Virus record (IMG/VR): IMGVR_UViG_3300006802_000620
Location: 1-22,931 of that record
DNA: 22,931 bases
Strand: one strand, 5' to 3'
Source of the DNA: a virus
Both the position numbers and the translations under genes were made by a program. Under the pieces are notes generated by a model. That model did not search any database. It was not told the origin of the DNA and saw nothing but the letters and a program-made list of their open reading frames with translations. Of the stretch, positions 1 through 6,789 are shown piece after piece. The first letter of the stretch is position 1. Each line of letters begins with the position of its first letter.

Positions 1-2
1 TA

Positions 3-1937
3 CCAAAATCGCCTTTTTCTTTCAAAGACAAAAGCGACATCATAAGTAATTATGGGTTTAAGGGCAGGCTTGTACAGGTGAAGAATCCATATAAAGCGGA
101 GGAGATATTAGGCAAGTTCGATCCAAAGACAACTGCTGTGGTATTTATGGTTGGTGCAAAAGATATGCAGGAAGATCCTAGGTTTGCAATGAAACCAAAA
201 AAGGATGGATCAGCGTCATATTTTCAAGCATACGATAAAAATAAATCAAATCTTCAAGGGTTTGATACTCATGGATATTTAGTTGTAGCACCACACGTTC
301 GAATTAATATTCCTGGGTATGGAGAAATGTCTGGCACTAGTTTAAGAAAAGCCTTAGGGGCAAAAATTCCTAGAGCACAGAAAGTAAATTTATTTAAAGC
401 AGTATTTGGTTGGCACGAACCGAAGACAGCAAATATGGTATTTGATAAATTAGAATCGCTTTCTGAATCAAAATTATCAATATCAGAAGTTATGAAATTT
501 AAAAACAAAATACCAATGGAGGTAAAAAAAGAAACACCAACGTTTACTAAACAATGGTGGGCAGAGTCACTTAATTTAAATGAAGAAGTTAACGAAGCTA
601 TTAAATTTAGTGAAGTAAAAAATAAGTTTAAAAAGATCTTAGGAGCTATTAAACAAGAAAGTCGAGAAACAAAAGAAGCTTTTGTATTATTAGCAAAAGC
701 TGCAATGGGTAAAATTGACTTAACTGATTCAGATAAAAAACAAATCGGAGACCAAATGAAAGACTTACTTAAGAGTGTAGGTCTTACTGCAGTAGCTGTT
801 ATGCCAGCTGGCACGATTGTAGCTATTTTGATAAAATTACTAAAAGCTGAAAAATATATCACTCCGTCGGCATTTGCAAATTTAAATTTAAAAGAGTCAT
901 TATTAACTGAAGGCGGAGCTGGAGGTCATATGGCGCATCCGTTTAATGTAGATTGGGTTAAATCAGGTAAAGACTTACTTAAGATATTTGACCAATCCGT
1001 TAAATATTTAGAGAAAGGACCGGCATCAGTTAAGATCGACGGCGTTAATGCTTCTATTCGTTTTGTTGAATTAGACGGAAGAAAACAATTTGTAATGGAC
1101 CGTGGGTCGAATAAACCTTTAGATGTCAAAGGCATCACGAAAGCTGAATTATTAGATAGATTTGGTGAAGGTCATGGAATGATTAAAGTAGGCGGAAAGG
1201 TATTAGACATATTTAATGATGCAATTCCTAAAATTACTCCAGCATTAAAAAAATTAAGATTATGGGATAACCCAAATATCTTATTTAATATTGAATATGT
1301 TGCTGGATCGACAAATGTGCTTTCATATAGTAAAAATTTCTTAGCAGTACACGGATTATTAGAAATTGAACAAGTAACTCCAAAGCGCAGAGGTACTAAA
1401 GAAATTAAGTTTGACGAAACTGCAATGCAAGAATTGTTAAATAATTTAGCACCTTCTGCGAAAAAACAAGGCTACGAAGTATTAGGTTCAGTACCCACGG
1501 AATTAAAAGGTAAACCTAATTTTGGAAGCGTATTAAATCAAAAGTATACTATTAATTACGGCGGCGGAAAGGAAGAAACAAAAACTCTTCTTCAATGGTT
1601 ATCAAACGCAAAAGTACCTGACCAAAATATTAAAACAGTCGACGGCAAAACAATTGCTGCATTATCAAAAGACGTACTAATTAAAATTTCAGATGGTACC
1701 CCATTAAGTGAATATATTGCAGATCCTAAAGATTATCAAGCAGCAATAGATGGGTTTGCAGTTTATATGGCTACAATGAAAATGGGAGATGCTGTACTAG
1801 AAAAATTAGAATCTCCCCTAGGGCCTGTTACAGATCACGAAGGAATCGTAATTCGAGATAAATCAATCTATAAAGAGCCGTTTAAAATTACCGGAAAATT
1901 CATTTTAGGTGGATTAGCGACATCTTTTAGAAAGTAA
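3..1937 (+). CDS. Multidomain nucleotidyltransferase / LETM1-like / ligase-like protein, 5' end outside window
   Basis: The frame is open from base 3, so the gene is partial; the GTG at 78 is unlikely to be the true start. Residues are counted from that GTG. Residues 1 to about 120, plus about 25 codons before, look like the C-terminal half of a small-molecule nucleotidyltransferase (NMNAT/cytidylyltransferase type): FMVGAKD near 23-29 and the SGTSLRKAL motif at 85-93. The N-terminal HxGH motif would lie outside the window. Residues about 180-268 resemble the LETM1-like ribosome-binding segment (MPAGTIVAILIKLL, then PSAF). Residues about 285-619 carry motifs of ATP-grasping ligase/capping-type nucleotidyltransferases: KIDG at 319-322, NIEYV at 404-408, EGIVIR at 588-593 and FKITG at 602-606. 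I recall this C-terminal part as a widespread uncharacterised phage family (perhaps DUF6267). The linker LLTE/GG at 275-280 resembles a gp21 cleavage site. Overall function is unknown; the domain calls are by motif only. Confidence 0.75.
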   Translation, partial: PKSPFSFKDKSDIISNYGFKGRLVQVKNPYKAEEILGKFDPKTTAVVFMVGAKDMQEDPRFAMKPKKDGSASYFQAYDKNKSNLQGFDTHGYLVVAPHVRINIPGYGEMSGTSLRKALGAKIPRAQKVNLFKAVFGWHEPKTANMVFDKLESLSESKLSISEVMKFKNKIPMEVKKETPTFTKQWWAESLNLNEEVNEAIKFSEVKNKFKKILGAIKQESRETKEAFVLLAKAAMGKIDLTDSDKKQIGDQMKDLLKSVGLTAVAVMPAGTIVAILIKLLKAEKYITPSAFANLNLKESLLTEGGAGGHMAHPFNVDWVKSGKDLLKIFDQSVKYLEKGPASVKIDGVNASIRFVELDGRKQFVMDRGSNKPLDVKGITKAELLDRFGEGHGMIKVGGKVLDIFNDAIPKITPALKKLRLWDNPNILFNIEYVAGSTNVLSYSKNFLAVHGLLEIEQVTPKRRGTKEIKFDETAMQELLNNLAPSAKKQGYEVLGSVPTELKGKPNFGSVLNQKYTINYGGGKEETKTLLQWLSNAKVPDQNIKTVDGKTIAALSKDVLIKISDGTPLSEYIADPKDYQAAIDGFAVYMATMKMGDAVLEKLESPLGPVTDHEGIVIRDKSIYKEPFKITGKFILGGLATSFRK

Positions 1938-1938
1938 A

Positions 1939-1947
1939 ATATTTATT
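1939..1947 (+). promoter_or_regulatory. Late-promoter-like motif ATATTTATT
   Basis: The nonamer ATATTTATT lies in the 25-base gap before the gene at 1963, 15 nt ahead of its ATG, and is followed by AATAAA. The same motif precedes six other operon-leading genes at similar spacing. Promoter activity is an inference from position and recurrence. Confidence 0.5.
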
Positions 1948-1962
1948 AATAAATTTAAGTTT

Positions 1963-2571
1963 ATGTCAAAGTTACGAAATATAGAAGCAATTAAAAAGAT
2001 GCTAGATGGCACGCATAAAATGCAAACCAAAAAATCTGTTTCTTTTACAAATGCCTCTAAAACGAAAGAATCTCTTAAGCGAGAAATCGGTGAGGTTTGG
2101 GTTGATGATGATGGAATTGAATGGGAGCAGCGGGCTGGATTTAAAATTAAAAAAGGAAAGCTCGACGAAATTAGGGAACTAATTAATGCTTCAAAAGTCC
2201 CGTCTAATTGTCCAAAATGTAGTCAGTCAATGACTAAAAATTTGGATAAAAAGTTTTGGAAACTAGAAGGTCATTGTTTTGACTGCCAAATTGAATTTGA
2301 GCATAATCTACGTATTGAGGGAAAATATGAAGATTATGAACGAGATCGTGTATTGCGTAATGCAGAGGCTTGGCTTAAAGATGCCGAGCAAGAAGCCAAA
2401 GAAATTGCAGAAGCATTTCGCAATCCATTGACATTCGCAAATGCAGATGGCACGATTGAAGAATGGTCAGGTGGTATGAATGCTGATGAATTAGCTACTA
2501 AAATAGAAGCTGATTTTGCAGAATTTAAACAAAACTTTATACATAAACTCAAACATAAAGAAGAACTATAA
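1963..2571 (+). CDS. Hypothetical phage protein with zinc-ribbon-like Cys pairs
   Basis: The product has 202 residues. Two CxxC pairs, C83/C86 (CPKC) and C105/C108 (CFDC), are spaced as in a zinc ribbon, so the middle of the protein probably binds a metal ion. Before it, residues 43-60 include a short segment rich in Asp, Trp and Glu (EVWVDDDGIEWEQ). After it, residues about 118-200 are charged and predicted helical, with heptad-like patches. There is no signal peptide or membrane segment. The ATG is preceded by an A/T leader without a Shine-Dalgarno sequence. The stop overlaps the next start by one base (TAATG), so the two genes are probably translationally coupled. I do not recognise a named family. 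A role in the virion or in packaging is suggested only by the neighbourhood. Confidence 0.8.
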   Translation: MSKLRNIEAIKKMLDGTHKMQTKKSVSFTNASKTKESLKREIGEVWVDDDGIEWEQRAGFKIKKGKLDEIRELINASKVPSNCPKCSQSMTKNLDKKFWKLEGHCFDCQIEFEHNLRIEGKYEDYERDRVLRNAEAWLKDAEQEAKEIAEAFRNPLTFANADGTIEEWSGGMNADELATKIEADFAEFKQNFIHKLKHKEEL

Positions 2572-3185
2572 TGATAGAATTTACACCAGTAGTTGTTGCG
2601 TTTTTAACGGGTGTTGCGGGTCCAGTAGCTGTACTATTAGTACGAAACTATATGGAAAAGAAAAATGCTAAGCGTGATATGGTAACTGACGCTGTCGAAG
2701 TAGGTAATTTAATTACTTTGAAGATAGAGAGTATTAAAGATGAAGTAAAGGCCGACAGAGTTTGGATTACCCAATTTCATAATGGCGGTCACTTTTATCC
2801 AACCGGAAAGTCAATAGCCAAATTTAGCATTTTTTATGAGACTGTTTCTAGTAACACAAATTCAATACAGTCAAATTTTCAAAACATCCCAGTAAATTTA
2901 TTTACAAAATCAATAAATGAATTGTTAGAAAGTGAAATGATAGCAATACCTGATTACAAAGATGACGAAATTGCTACATATGGATTAAAGTATATCGCAC
3001 AAGATACGGGATGTAAGTCAGGATATTTATTTGCTATTAAAACTATTGATGGCAGGTTTATCGGTACATTAGGAGTTGACTATACGAAAAGAAAAACTAA
3101 ATTAGACGAAGATACACTTAATCATTTACTTAATCACGCAACTGCATTAGGAGGCGTGTTATTAACTCATTTAAATAAAAAATAA
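2571..3185 (+). CDS. Membrane-anchored GAF-like domain protein
   Basis: The product has 204 residues. Residues about 5-24 form a hydrophobic helix (VVVAFLTGVAGPVAVLLV) followed by a basic stretch (EKKNAKR), as in a single-pass anchor with the rest in the cytoplasm. Residues about 45-200 have the layout of a GAF sensor domain: a leading helix, a strand with RVWITQFHNGG, a variable middle, then CKSGYLFAIKTIDGRFIGTL and a closing helix. GAF domains bind small ligands or mediate dimerisation, but no ligand can be named and no output domain is attached. The start overlaps the previous stop (TAATG) and one base separates the stop from the next ATG. The GAF assignment rests on pattern only; a PAS-like fold is the main alternative. 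Confidence 0.72.
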   Translation: MIEFTPVVVAFLTGVAGPVAVLLVRNYMEKKNAKRDMVTDAVEVGNLITLKIESIKDEVKADRVWITQFHNGGHFYPTGKSIAKFSIFYETVSSNTNSIQSNFQNIPVNLFTKSINELLESEMIAIPDYKDDEIATYGLKYIAQDTGCKSGYLFAIKTIDGRFIGTLGVDYTKRKTKLDEDTLNHLLNHATALGGVLLTHLNKK

Positions 3186-3186
3186 A

Positions 3187-3891
3187 ATGACTCCAAATAT
3201 TTCTAAGGAATTAAAAAAAGCAACCGAAGATCTTCACGCTAAAATGTTAGCGATGCAGACAGAAGAAGAAAAAATGATGACTCTTCGTGATGCTTTTGTA
3301 AAAGCCACTGATCCGGCTAAAAAAGAAAAACTTAAACCAGCATTAATTAAGCAACATAAAATTCTAAAAGCTGCTGAAGATGCGGCGGATGCTGCTGATG
3401 CTGCATTTCATAAAATTTTAGAAAAAGAGCCAGAAGAATTATATGATTTATTAGATCATGTAGTTCAAGAGCATGTTGTTCGGTTAGCAGTTCGTCGAAT
3501 TGTAAAAGAGGCGACAGAAGAGCCGGTATCCGTCGATGAAGAAGTATTTAAATTCTTCGAATCAAATAAAAAGAAATTAGAAGGATTAGCAGAAGACTCT
3601 GATTGGGACGAGTTCTATCAATTAGCATTTGATAAATTCGAAGACTATGATCAAGATAAAGTAGCTCAAGCTATGAATGTCGCTGCAATGAGAGCAGGTT
3701 GGTTTGAAAATGAAATTGAAGATTTTCGCCAAAATGAAAAAGAGCTAGATATGATGGCTAATGGCACTAAAGAGCAACAAAAAGGTGTTGATATGGGTGA
3801 TTATACTAAAAAGAATAAATTACCTAAAGCATCTCCGACAGATTTAGTAGTTGGCGATTTGAAAAAATTAAAAGAATCAAAAAAAAAGTAA
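3187..3891 (+). CDS. Helical phage protein, zero-frame product of a probable frameshift gene
   Basis: The product has 234 residues. The N-terminal 100 residues are highly charged and helical (Ala, Glu and Lys rich, with DAADAADAAF near 62-71), probably a coiled coil. Residues about 118-175 form an acidic helical segment (FKFFESNKKKLEGL, then WDEFYQLAFDKFEDYD). The C-terminus is a Lys-rich tail ending KKLKESKKK immediately before TAA. The last codons are TCA AAA AAA AAG TAA, a run of nine A ending in the slippery heptamer A AAA AAG. The -1 frame continues for 89 more codons as a convincing protein. I therefore regard this as the short form or 5' part of a longer gene (3187-4157). The family is unknown; the context suggests a head or virion protein. 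Confidence 0.75.
   Translation: MTPNISKELKKATEDLHAKMLAMQTEEEKMMTLRDAFVKATDPAKKEKLKPALIKQHKILKAAEDAADAADAAFHKILEKEPEELYDLLDHVVQEHVVRLAVRRIVKEATEEPVSVDEEVFKFFESNKKKLEGLAEDSDWDEFYQLAFDKFEDYDQDKVAQAMNVAAMRAGWFENEIEDFRQNEKELDMMANGTKEQQKGVDMGDYTKKNKLPKASPTDLVVGDLKKLKESKKK
3879..3888 (+). promoter_or_regulatory. Slippery run of nine A then G: candidate -1 frameshift or polymerase-slippage site
   Basis: Bases 3879-3887 are nine consecutive A, followed by G3888. In the zero frame they read A AAA AAG just before TAA; this is the classic heptamer used in bacterial -1 frameshifting (for example dnaX). A run this long also favours transcript slippage and sequencing indels. I see no strong downstream stem-loop and no clear upstream Shine-Dalgarno stimulator. 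Confidence 0.5.
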
Positions 3892-4157
3892 ATGAAGCCG
3901 AAGAGCTTGAAGAGGCTGAATATAGAGGTCGAAAAGTTAAATTAGGCAAACCATTTTATACTCCAGGAGGACCTAGAAAACGTGCCGTATATGTTAAAAA
4001 TGACAAAGGCAATGTCGTAAAAGTAGGCTTCGGCGAACCTGGAATGAAAATTAAAAAGAATAATCCAGAGAGGCGCAAGTCATTTAGAGCTAGACATAAT
4101 TGTGACAATCCTGGTCCAAGATGGAAAGCCCGCTATTGGTCTTGTGGATTTTGGTAA
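3888..4157 (+). CDS. C-terminal extension in the -1 frame (basic, Arg/Cys/Trp-rich phage domain)
   Basis: Read in the -1 frame from G3888, 89 codons run to a TAA at 4155. The peptide begins VNEAEELEEAEYRGRKV, has a TPGGPRKRAVYVKND segment, and ends in a conserved-looking basic block (RRKSFRARHNCDNPGPRWK, then ARYWSCGFW). I recall very similar Cys/Trp tails at the C-terminus of many phage head-associated proteins. The frame has no ATG, GTG or TTG before the conserved part: upstream it is open only back to 3828. The out-of-frame ATG at 3892 gives just 17 codons. The simplest reading is that this segment is made as a fusion with the 234-residue protein, giving about 323 residues. An indel in the A run of the assembly would look identical. 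Confidence 0.7.
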   Translation, partial: VNEAEELEEAEYRGRKVKLGKPFYTPGGPRKRAVYVKNDKGNVVKVGFGEPGMKIKKNNPERRKSFRARHNCDNPGPRWKARYWSCGFW

Positions 4158-4161
4158 TTAG

Positions 4162-4170
4162 ATATTTATA
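4162..4170 (+). promoter_or_regulatory. Late-promoter-like motif ATATTTATA
   Basis: ATATTTATA, preceded by G, lies 15 nt ahead of the ATG at 4186 in the short gap after the frameshifted gene. It is one of seven near-identical motifs at this kind of position. Its reverse complement contains TATAAATA, the T4 late consensus, but all genes here run on the + strand. Confidence 0.5.
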
Positions 4171-4185
4171 TTAAAGATATTAATC

Positions 4186-5367
4186 ATGAAACAAAACGAA
4201 GGATATACTCCAGGAAAAGGATGGTCTCAAGACTTTGCATATGAAGATATGTTGCAGGCCGGCATTGACCTTAAAATTACTGATAGCTTAGAGTTAATGG
4301 AAAAAATCGTCGAAGACTTTACCGACGTTAATTACCATAGAGAAGCAGCTCATTTATATGATGCGATTGATGCTATGAAAGAAGGTAAAAAGAACGAGGC
4401 TAAAAAATATTTAAAAGACTTCCAGACTGAATGTCAAAAGACATTAGATATTATTATTCGAGAGTCAGCTTATATGAAAGAAAGATTTACAAAATTAGCA
4501 AATCTTAAAGAAGACGAGACTCAAGACAAATTAGATGATTTGTCAGCTGCGTTCCAAGACAGTTCAGTTGAGGCATATGTTTCATTACTTAAAAAATACC
4601 AATCAGATCCAAAGGTAGCAGCAGTTCTTAGAGCTGGAACGACTGACGGAAAGCCTAGAGATGAAAAGTTTACTGTATCTAAAGCAACTTATTTTGCAAA
4701 AGTTTTAAAGCCCACGCAAAATGAAATTGGAGCTGAAGAGAGTTTAAAAAATATTTGTACTGATCAATATGGTTCTTTAGACGGATTCCTTAAAGGAAAA
4801 GCAAAATTTCCAGAGCCAATTATTATATATAATGCAGAATTTATCTTAGATGGTCACCATCGTTGGTCTCAAGTTTACGCAGCCGAGCCAAATGCGAAAA
4901 TTCCATCAATTAATGTTACTGGTAAATTTGAGCCTAAAGATATTTTAAAAGCTATTCATACTGCAATTGCAGTTGACGCCGGAGCAACTAAAACAATTAA
5001 TGCCAATTTAAAGGCAGGAAATTTATTAGAATTTACTCCAGATAAAACTAAAAAATTCGTAATGGATGAGTTACAAGACAAAGCTCGTAAAGTATGGAAT
5101 GCTAATGGGTATGAATCTGACGAAGCCATTGCTACTAGAATTGCTGAGAATGTAGAAGCTATGATTCAAAACTCTAAACCAGAAAGTTGGGCTCCTGAAA
5201 GAAGTTCAATGCCTCAGCCTGGCGTTAGCGGTTCAGAACAATGGGGAAAGAAAATGGCTGGAGGATCAGTTAACTTGATCGACCCAAAAAGTACTGATGT
5301 GAAAAAAGAATCAGTAAATAAAAAATTAGATAATATGCTTAAAGAGTCTATTATCAAAATTAAATAA
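4186..5367 (+). CDS. ParB/sulfiredoxin-like domain phage protein
   Basis: The product has 393 residues. Residues about 1-110 are helical and acidic. Residues about 165-265 contain a ParB/Srx-like core: AKVLKPTQNEIG at 171-182, then PIIIYNAEFILDGHHRWS at 211-228. The DGHHRW box at 222-227 corresponds to the G-x-x-R box of ParB N-terminal domains, which in various relatives bind CTP, act as nucleases or bind nucleotides. No ParB helix-turn-helix or partner ParA gene is visible, so plasmid-type partition is unlikely. The C-terminal 130 residues hold Pro/Ser-rich linkers (SWAPERSSMPQPG) and a Lys-rich end. A late-promoter-like motif precedes it, and only one base separates its stop from the next start (TAATATG). 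Comparable ParB-like proteins occur in other T4-type phages; their role is not clear to me. Confidence 0.78.
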   Translation: MKQNEGYTPGKGWSQDFAYEDMLQAGIDLKITDSLELMEKIVEDFTDVNYHREAAHLYDAIDAMKEGKKNEAKKYLKDFQTECQKTLDIIIRESAYMKERFTKLANLKEDETQDKLDDLSAAFQDSSVEAYVSLLKKYQSDPKVAAVLRAGTTDGKPRDEKFTVSKATYFAKVLKPTQNEIGAEESLKNICTDQYGSLDGFLKGKAKFPEPIIIYNAEFILDGHHRWSQVYAAEPNAKIPSINVTGKFEPKDILKAIHTAIAVDAGATKTINANLKAGNLLEFTPDKTKKFVMDELQDKARKVWNANGYESDEAIATRIAENVEAMIQNSKPESWAPERSSMPQPGVSGSEQWGKKMAGGSVNLIDPKSTDVKKESVNKKLDNMLKESIIKIK

Positions 5368-5368
5368 T

Positions 5369-5875
5369 ATGATTAAATTAGCAGATTTACTAAAAGAAGC
5401 TGACGGAGAATTTAAATGTCCAGTAGCGACTCAAAACGGTGAAGTAAATATTAAAAACCGACAAGTTGCTATTGACAGATATGGATATGGTCCATTAAAC
5501 CCGAACAATCCAAATATTAAATTTTGGAAAAAGAAAGCTGCTTTATGGAAAATTGAGGATATTGACGAAGTTAAATCTGCCAGATGCAATTCATGTGCCG
5601 CATTTAGTATTACTTCTAGAATGTTGGCCTGTATTGAAAAAGGATTAGTAGGCCCTGCGGGCGGAGTAGATGTGCCTGCTGCATTAGAAGGGGAAGAGCC
5701 AAAAGGTGCAGCAGTTGAAGCTCCAGAATTTGACGATACCGAAGGAGCACAACAAGACGCTTGGGATACTATTGAAGCCGGTAAATTGGGATATTGTACA
5801 ATGCATAAATTTAAGTGTGCTGGCTCAAGAACGTGTAATGCTTGGATCGAAGGCGGTCCTGTTAAAGACAAATAA
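5369..5875 (+). CDS. Cys-rich conserved phage protein with packaging-type N-terminus
   Basis: The product has 168 residues and starts MIKLADLLKEADGEF. The sequence LLKE/A at 7-11 fits the T4 prohead-protease cleavage signature, so the first ten residues may be a removable targeting peptide. The body has seven cysteines (C17, C73, C76, C88, C143, C150 and C156), with CNSC at 73-76 and a KCAGSRTCNAW segment near 149-159. This pattern suggests a bound metal ion or iron-sulfur cluster. The motif YGYGPLNPNNPN at 38-49 and the tail AWIEGGP are ones I recall from a family common in T4-type marine phages, with no known function. The Ala/Glu/Pro-rich stretch at 96-125 looks like a flexible linker. It sits between one-base TAATATG junctions on both sides. 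Confidence 0.78.
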   Translation: MIKLADLLKEADGEFKCPVATQNGEVNIKNRQVAIDRYGYGPLNPNNPNIKFWKKKAALWKIEDIDEVKSARCNSCAAFSITSRMLACIEKGLVGPAGGVDVPAALEGEEPKGAAVEAPEFDDTEGAQQDAWDTIEAGKLGYCTMHKFKCAGSRTCNAWIEGGPVKDK

Positions 5876-5876
5876 T

Positions 5877-6125
5877 ATGCCATTGGTAAAAACAGTTTTG
5901 GAACGACAAATATATGCTGCCTTTAAGCGTATGTCAAATAATACAAGCGGAGATTTAAACGGCGCACAAAAGGAATTGGCAAAAGATTTAGCAACGGCTA
6001 TTGACACTTATATCAAATCTGCTACAGTAATTACTCCTCCAGGACAGCCAGTAGCGACAGCAGGGTCTCCGGCTGCTCAAACAGGAGCAACAGTAGCACC
6101 TTCTCCACCAGCTACAATATCTTAA
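5877..6125 (+). CDS. Small phage protein with Ala/Pro-rich tail
   Basis: The product has 82 residues. I chose the ATG at 5877, one base after the preceding stop (TAATATG), rather than an in-frame ATG at 5706 that lies wholly inside the previous gene. Residues 1-48 form an amphipathic helical part (LERQIYAAFKRM, then ELAKDLATAIDTYI). Residues 49-82 are a low-complexity tail of Ala, Pro, Thr, Ser and Gly (TPPGQPVATAGSPAAQTG). I recall small virion proteins with this helix-plus-tail layout in tailed phages, but I cannot assign a function. It lies where T4 has its small terminase subunit (before gp17), yet it is half that length and shows no gp16-like coiled coil. Confidence 0.72.
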   Translation: MPLVKTVLERQIYAAFKRMSNNTSGDLNGAQKELAKDLATAIDTYIKSATVITPPGQPVATAGSPAAQTGATVAPSPPATIS

Positions 6126-6140
6126 GTAATTACTAGTTGT

Positions 6141-6149
6141 ATATTTATT
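6141..6149 (+). promoter_or_regulatory. Late-promoter-like motif ATATTTATT
   Basis: ATATTTATT occurs in the 43-base gap after the small Ala/Pro-tailed gene, 19 nt before the ATG at 6169. It would serve the gene pair that includes the terminase. The call rests on recurrence of the motif at gene-leading positions. Confidence 0.5.
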
Positions 6150-6168
6150 TAATATAACCTAGTACTTT

Positions 6169-6783
6169 ATGGATATCCTAAAATTTATTAAGAAAAATTT
6201 TTCTTTATTGGTAATTGCCATTTTGGTAATTATCATATTATTACAGCGTTCTTGCACTGGGCCAGTTAAAGGTGAGAAGGAAATTATTAAAATTGAGGGC
6301 AAGAAATACGAAGTCATTAAGCGTGACACTATTATTAAACTAGTAACTCAAACCGTATATAAACCAGGAGAAGTTATTTATAGAGACGTTCCTGTGTATG
6401 TCGAAGTACCCGCAGATGTTGATACAGCCGCAATACTTAAAAATTATTTTGCAATTAATATTTACAAAGATACTTTAAATTTAAAAGATTCTTTAGGTTA
6501 TATTGCAATATTAGACTCAATAACTCAGAACGGAATTTTATCTAGACAATATGATGCTAGACTTAATAAAATTCAAACAAATACCTTTTTAAAAGAATTA
6601 AATACTCAATTTTATTTGGGTGGAAGTTTGGGAATGCAATTGCCTGATAATTTATTAATTGGAGGTAATGCTTTATTAAAAACAAAACAAGATAAAGTAT
6701 ATGGATTAGGATTTGGAATTAATTCACAATTAGATCCTTATATATACGGAACGATGCTTTGGAAAATATCGTTTAGAAAATAA
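6169..6783 (+). CDS. Single-pass membrane protein with beta-rich C-terminus
   Basis: The product has 204 residues. Residues about 12-26 are a strong transmembrane helix (FSLLVIAILVIIILL) after a basic start, followed by QRSC with Cys29. The middle, residues 35-90, is a row of short alternating strands and Pro-Val repeats (YKPGEVIYRDVPVYVEVP). A predicted helical stretch follows (KDTLNLKDSLGYIAILDSI). The last 60 residues alternate hydrophobic and polar residues with many Gly and aromatic residues and end WKISFRK, resembling outer-membrane beta strands. The layout (inner-membrane anchor, periplasm-spanning middle, beta or outer-membrane-like end) could suit a spanin or an envelope-associated phage protein, but I do not recognise a defined family. 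It precedes the terminase gene by six bases. Confidence 0.72.
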   Translation: MDILKFIKKNFSLLVIAILVIIILLQRSCTGPVKGEKEIIKIEGKKYEVIKRDTIIKLVTQTVYKPGEVIYRDVPVYVEVPADVDTAAILKNYFAINIYKDTLNLKDSLGYIAILDSITQNGILSRQYDARLNKIQTNTFLKELNTQFYLGGSLGMQLPDNLLIGGNALLKTKQDKVYGLGFGINSQLDPYIYGTMLWKISFRK

Positions 6784-6789
6784 TATGTT

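Noticed and set aside
269-862. 197-codon open frame on the - strand inside the first gene
   Set aside because: It is antisense to a strongly motif-bearing protein, has no recognisable domain, and all other evidence places genes on the + strand.
3892-3945. ATG right after the 234-residue protein as an independent gene start
   Set aside because: In that frame translation stops after 17 codons; the conserved peptide downstream is in a different frame.
4162-4170. T4-consensus late promoter TATAAATA read on the - strand
   Set aside because: It would transcribe antisense to all genes; the repeated placement before + strand starts makes a + strand signal likelier.
5706-5876. Longer start for the small Ala/Pro-tailed protein
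   Set aside because: These 57 codons lie entirely within the preceding gene in another frame; the ATG at 5877 fits the TAATATG junction used elsewhere.
5431-5883. 150-codon open frame on the - strand
   Set aside because: It lies antisense to the Cys-rich protein; its Pro/Ser/Ala composition is what the complement of that gene would give.
6785-6787. TAATATG start for the terminase
   Set aside because: It is out of frame with the terminase and soon stops; the ATG five bases later is in frame.
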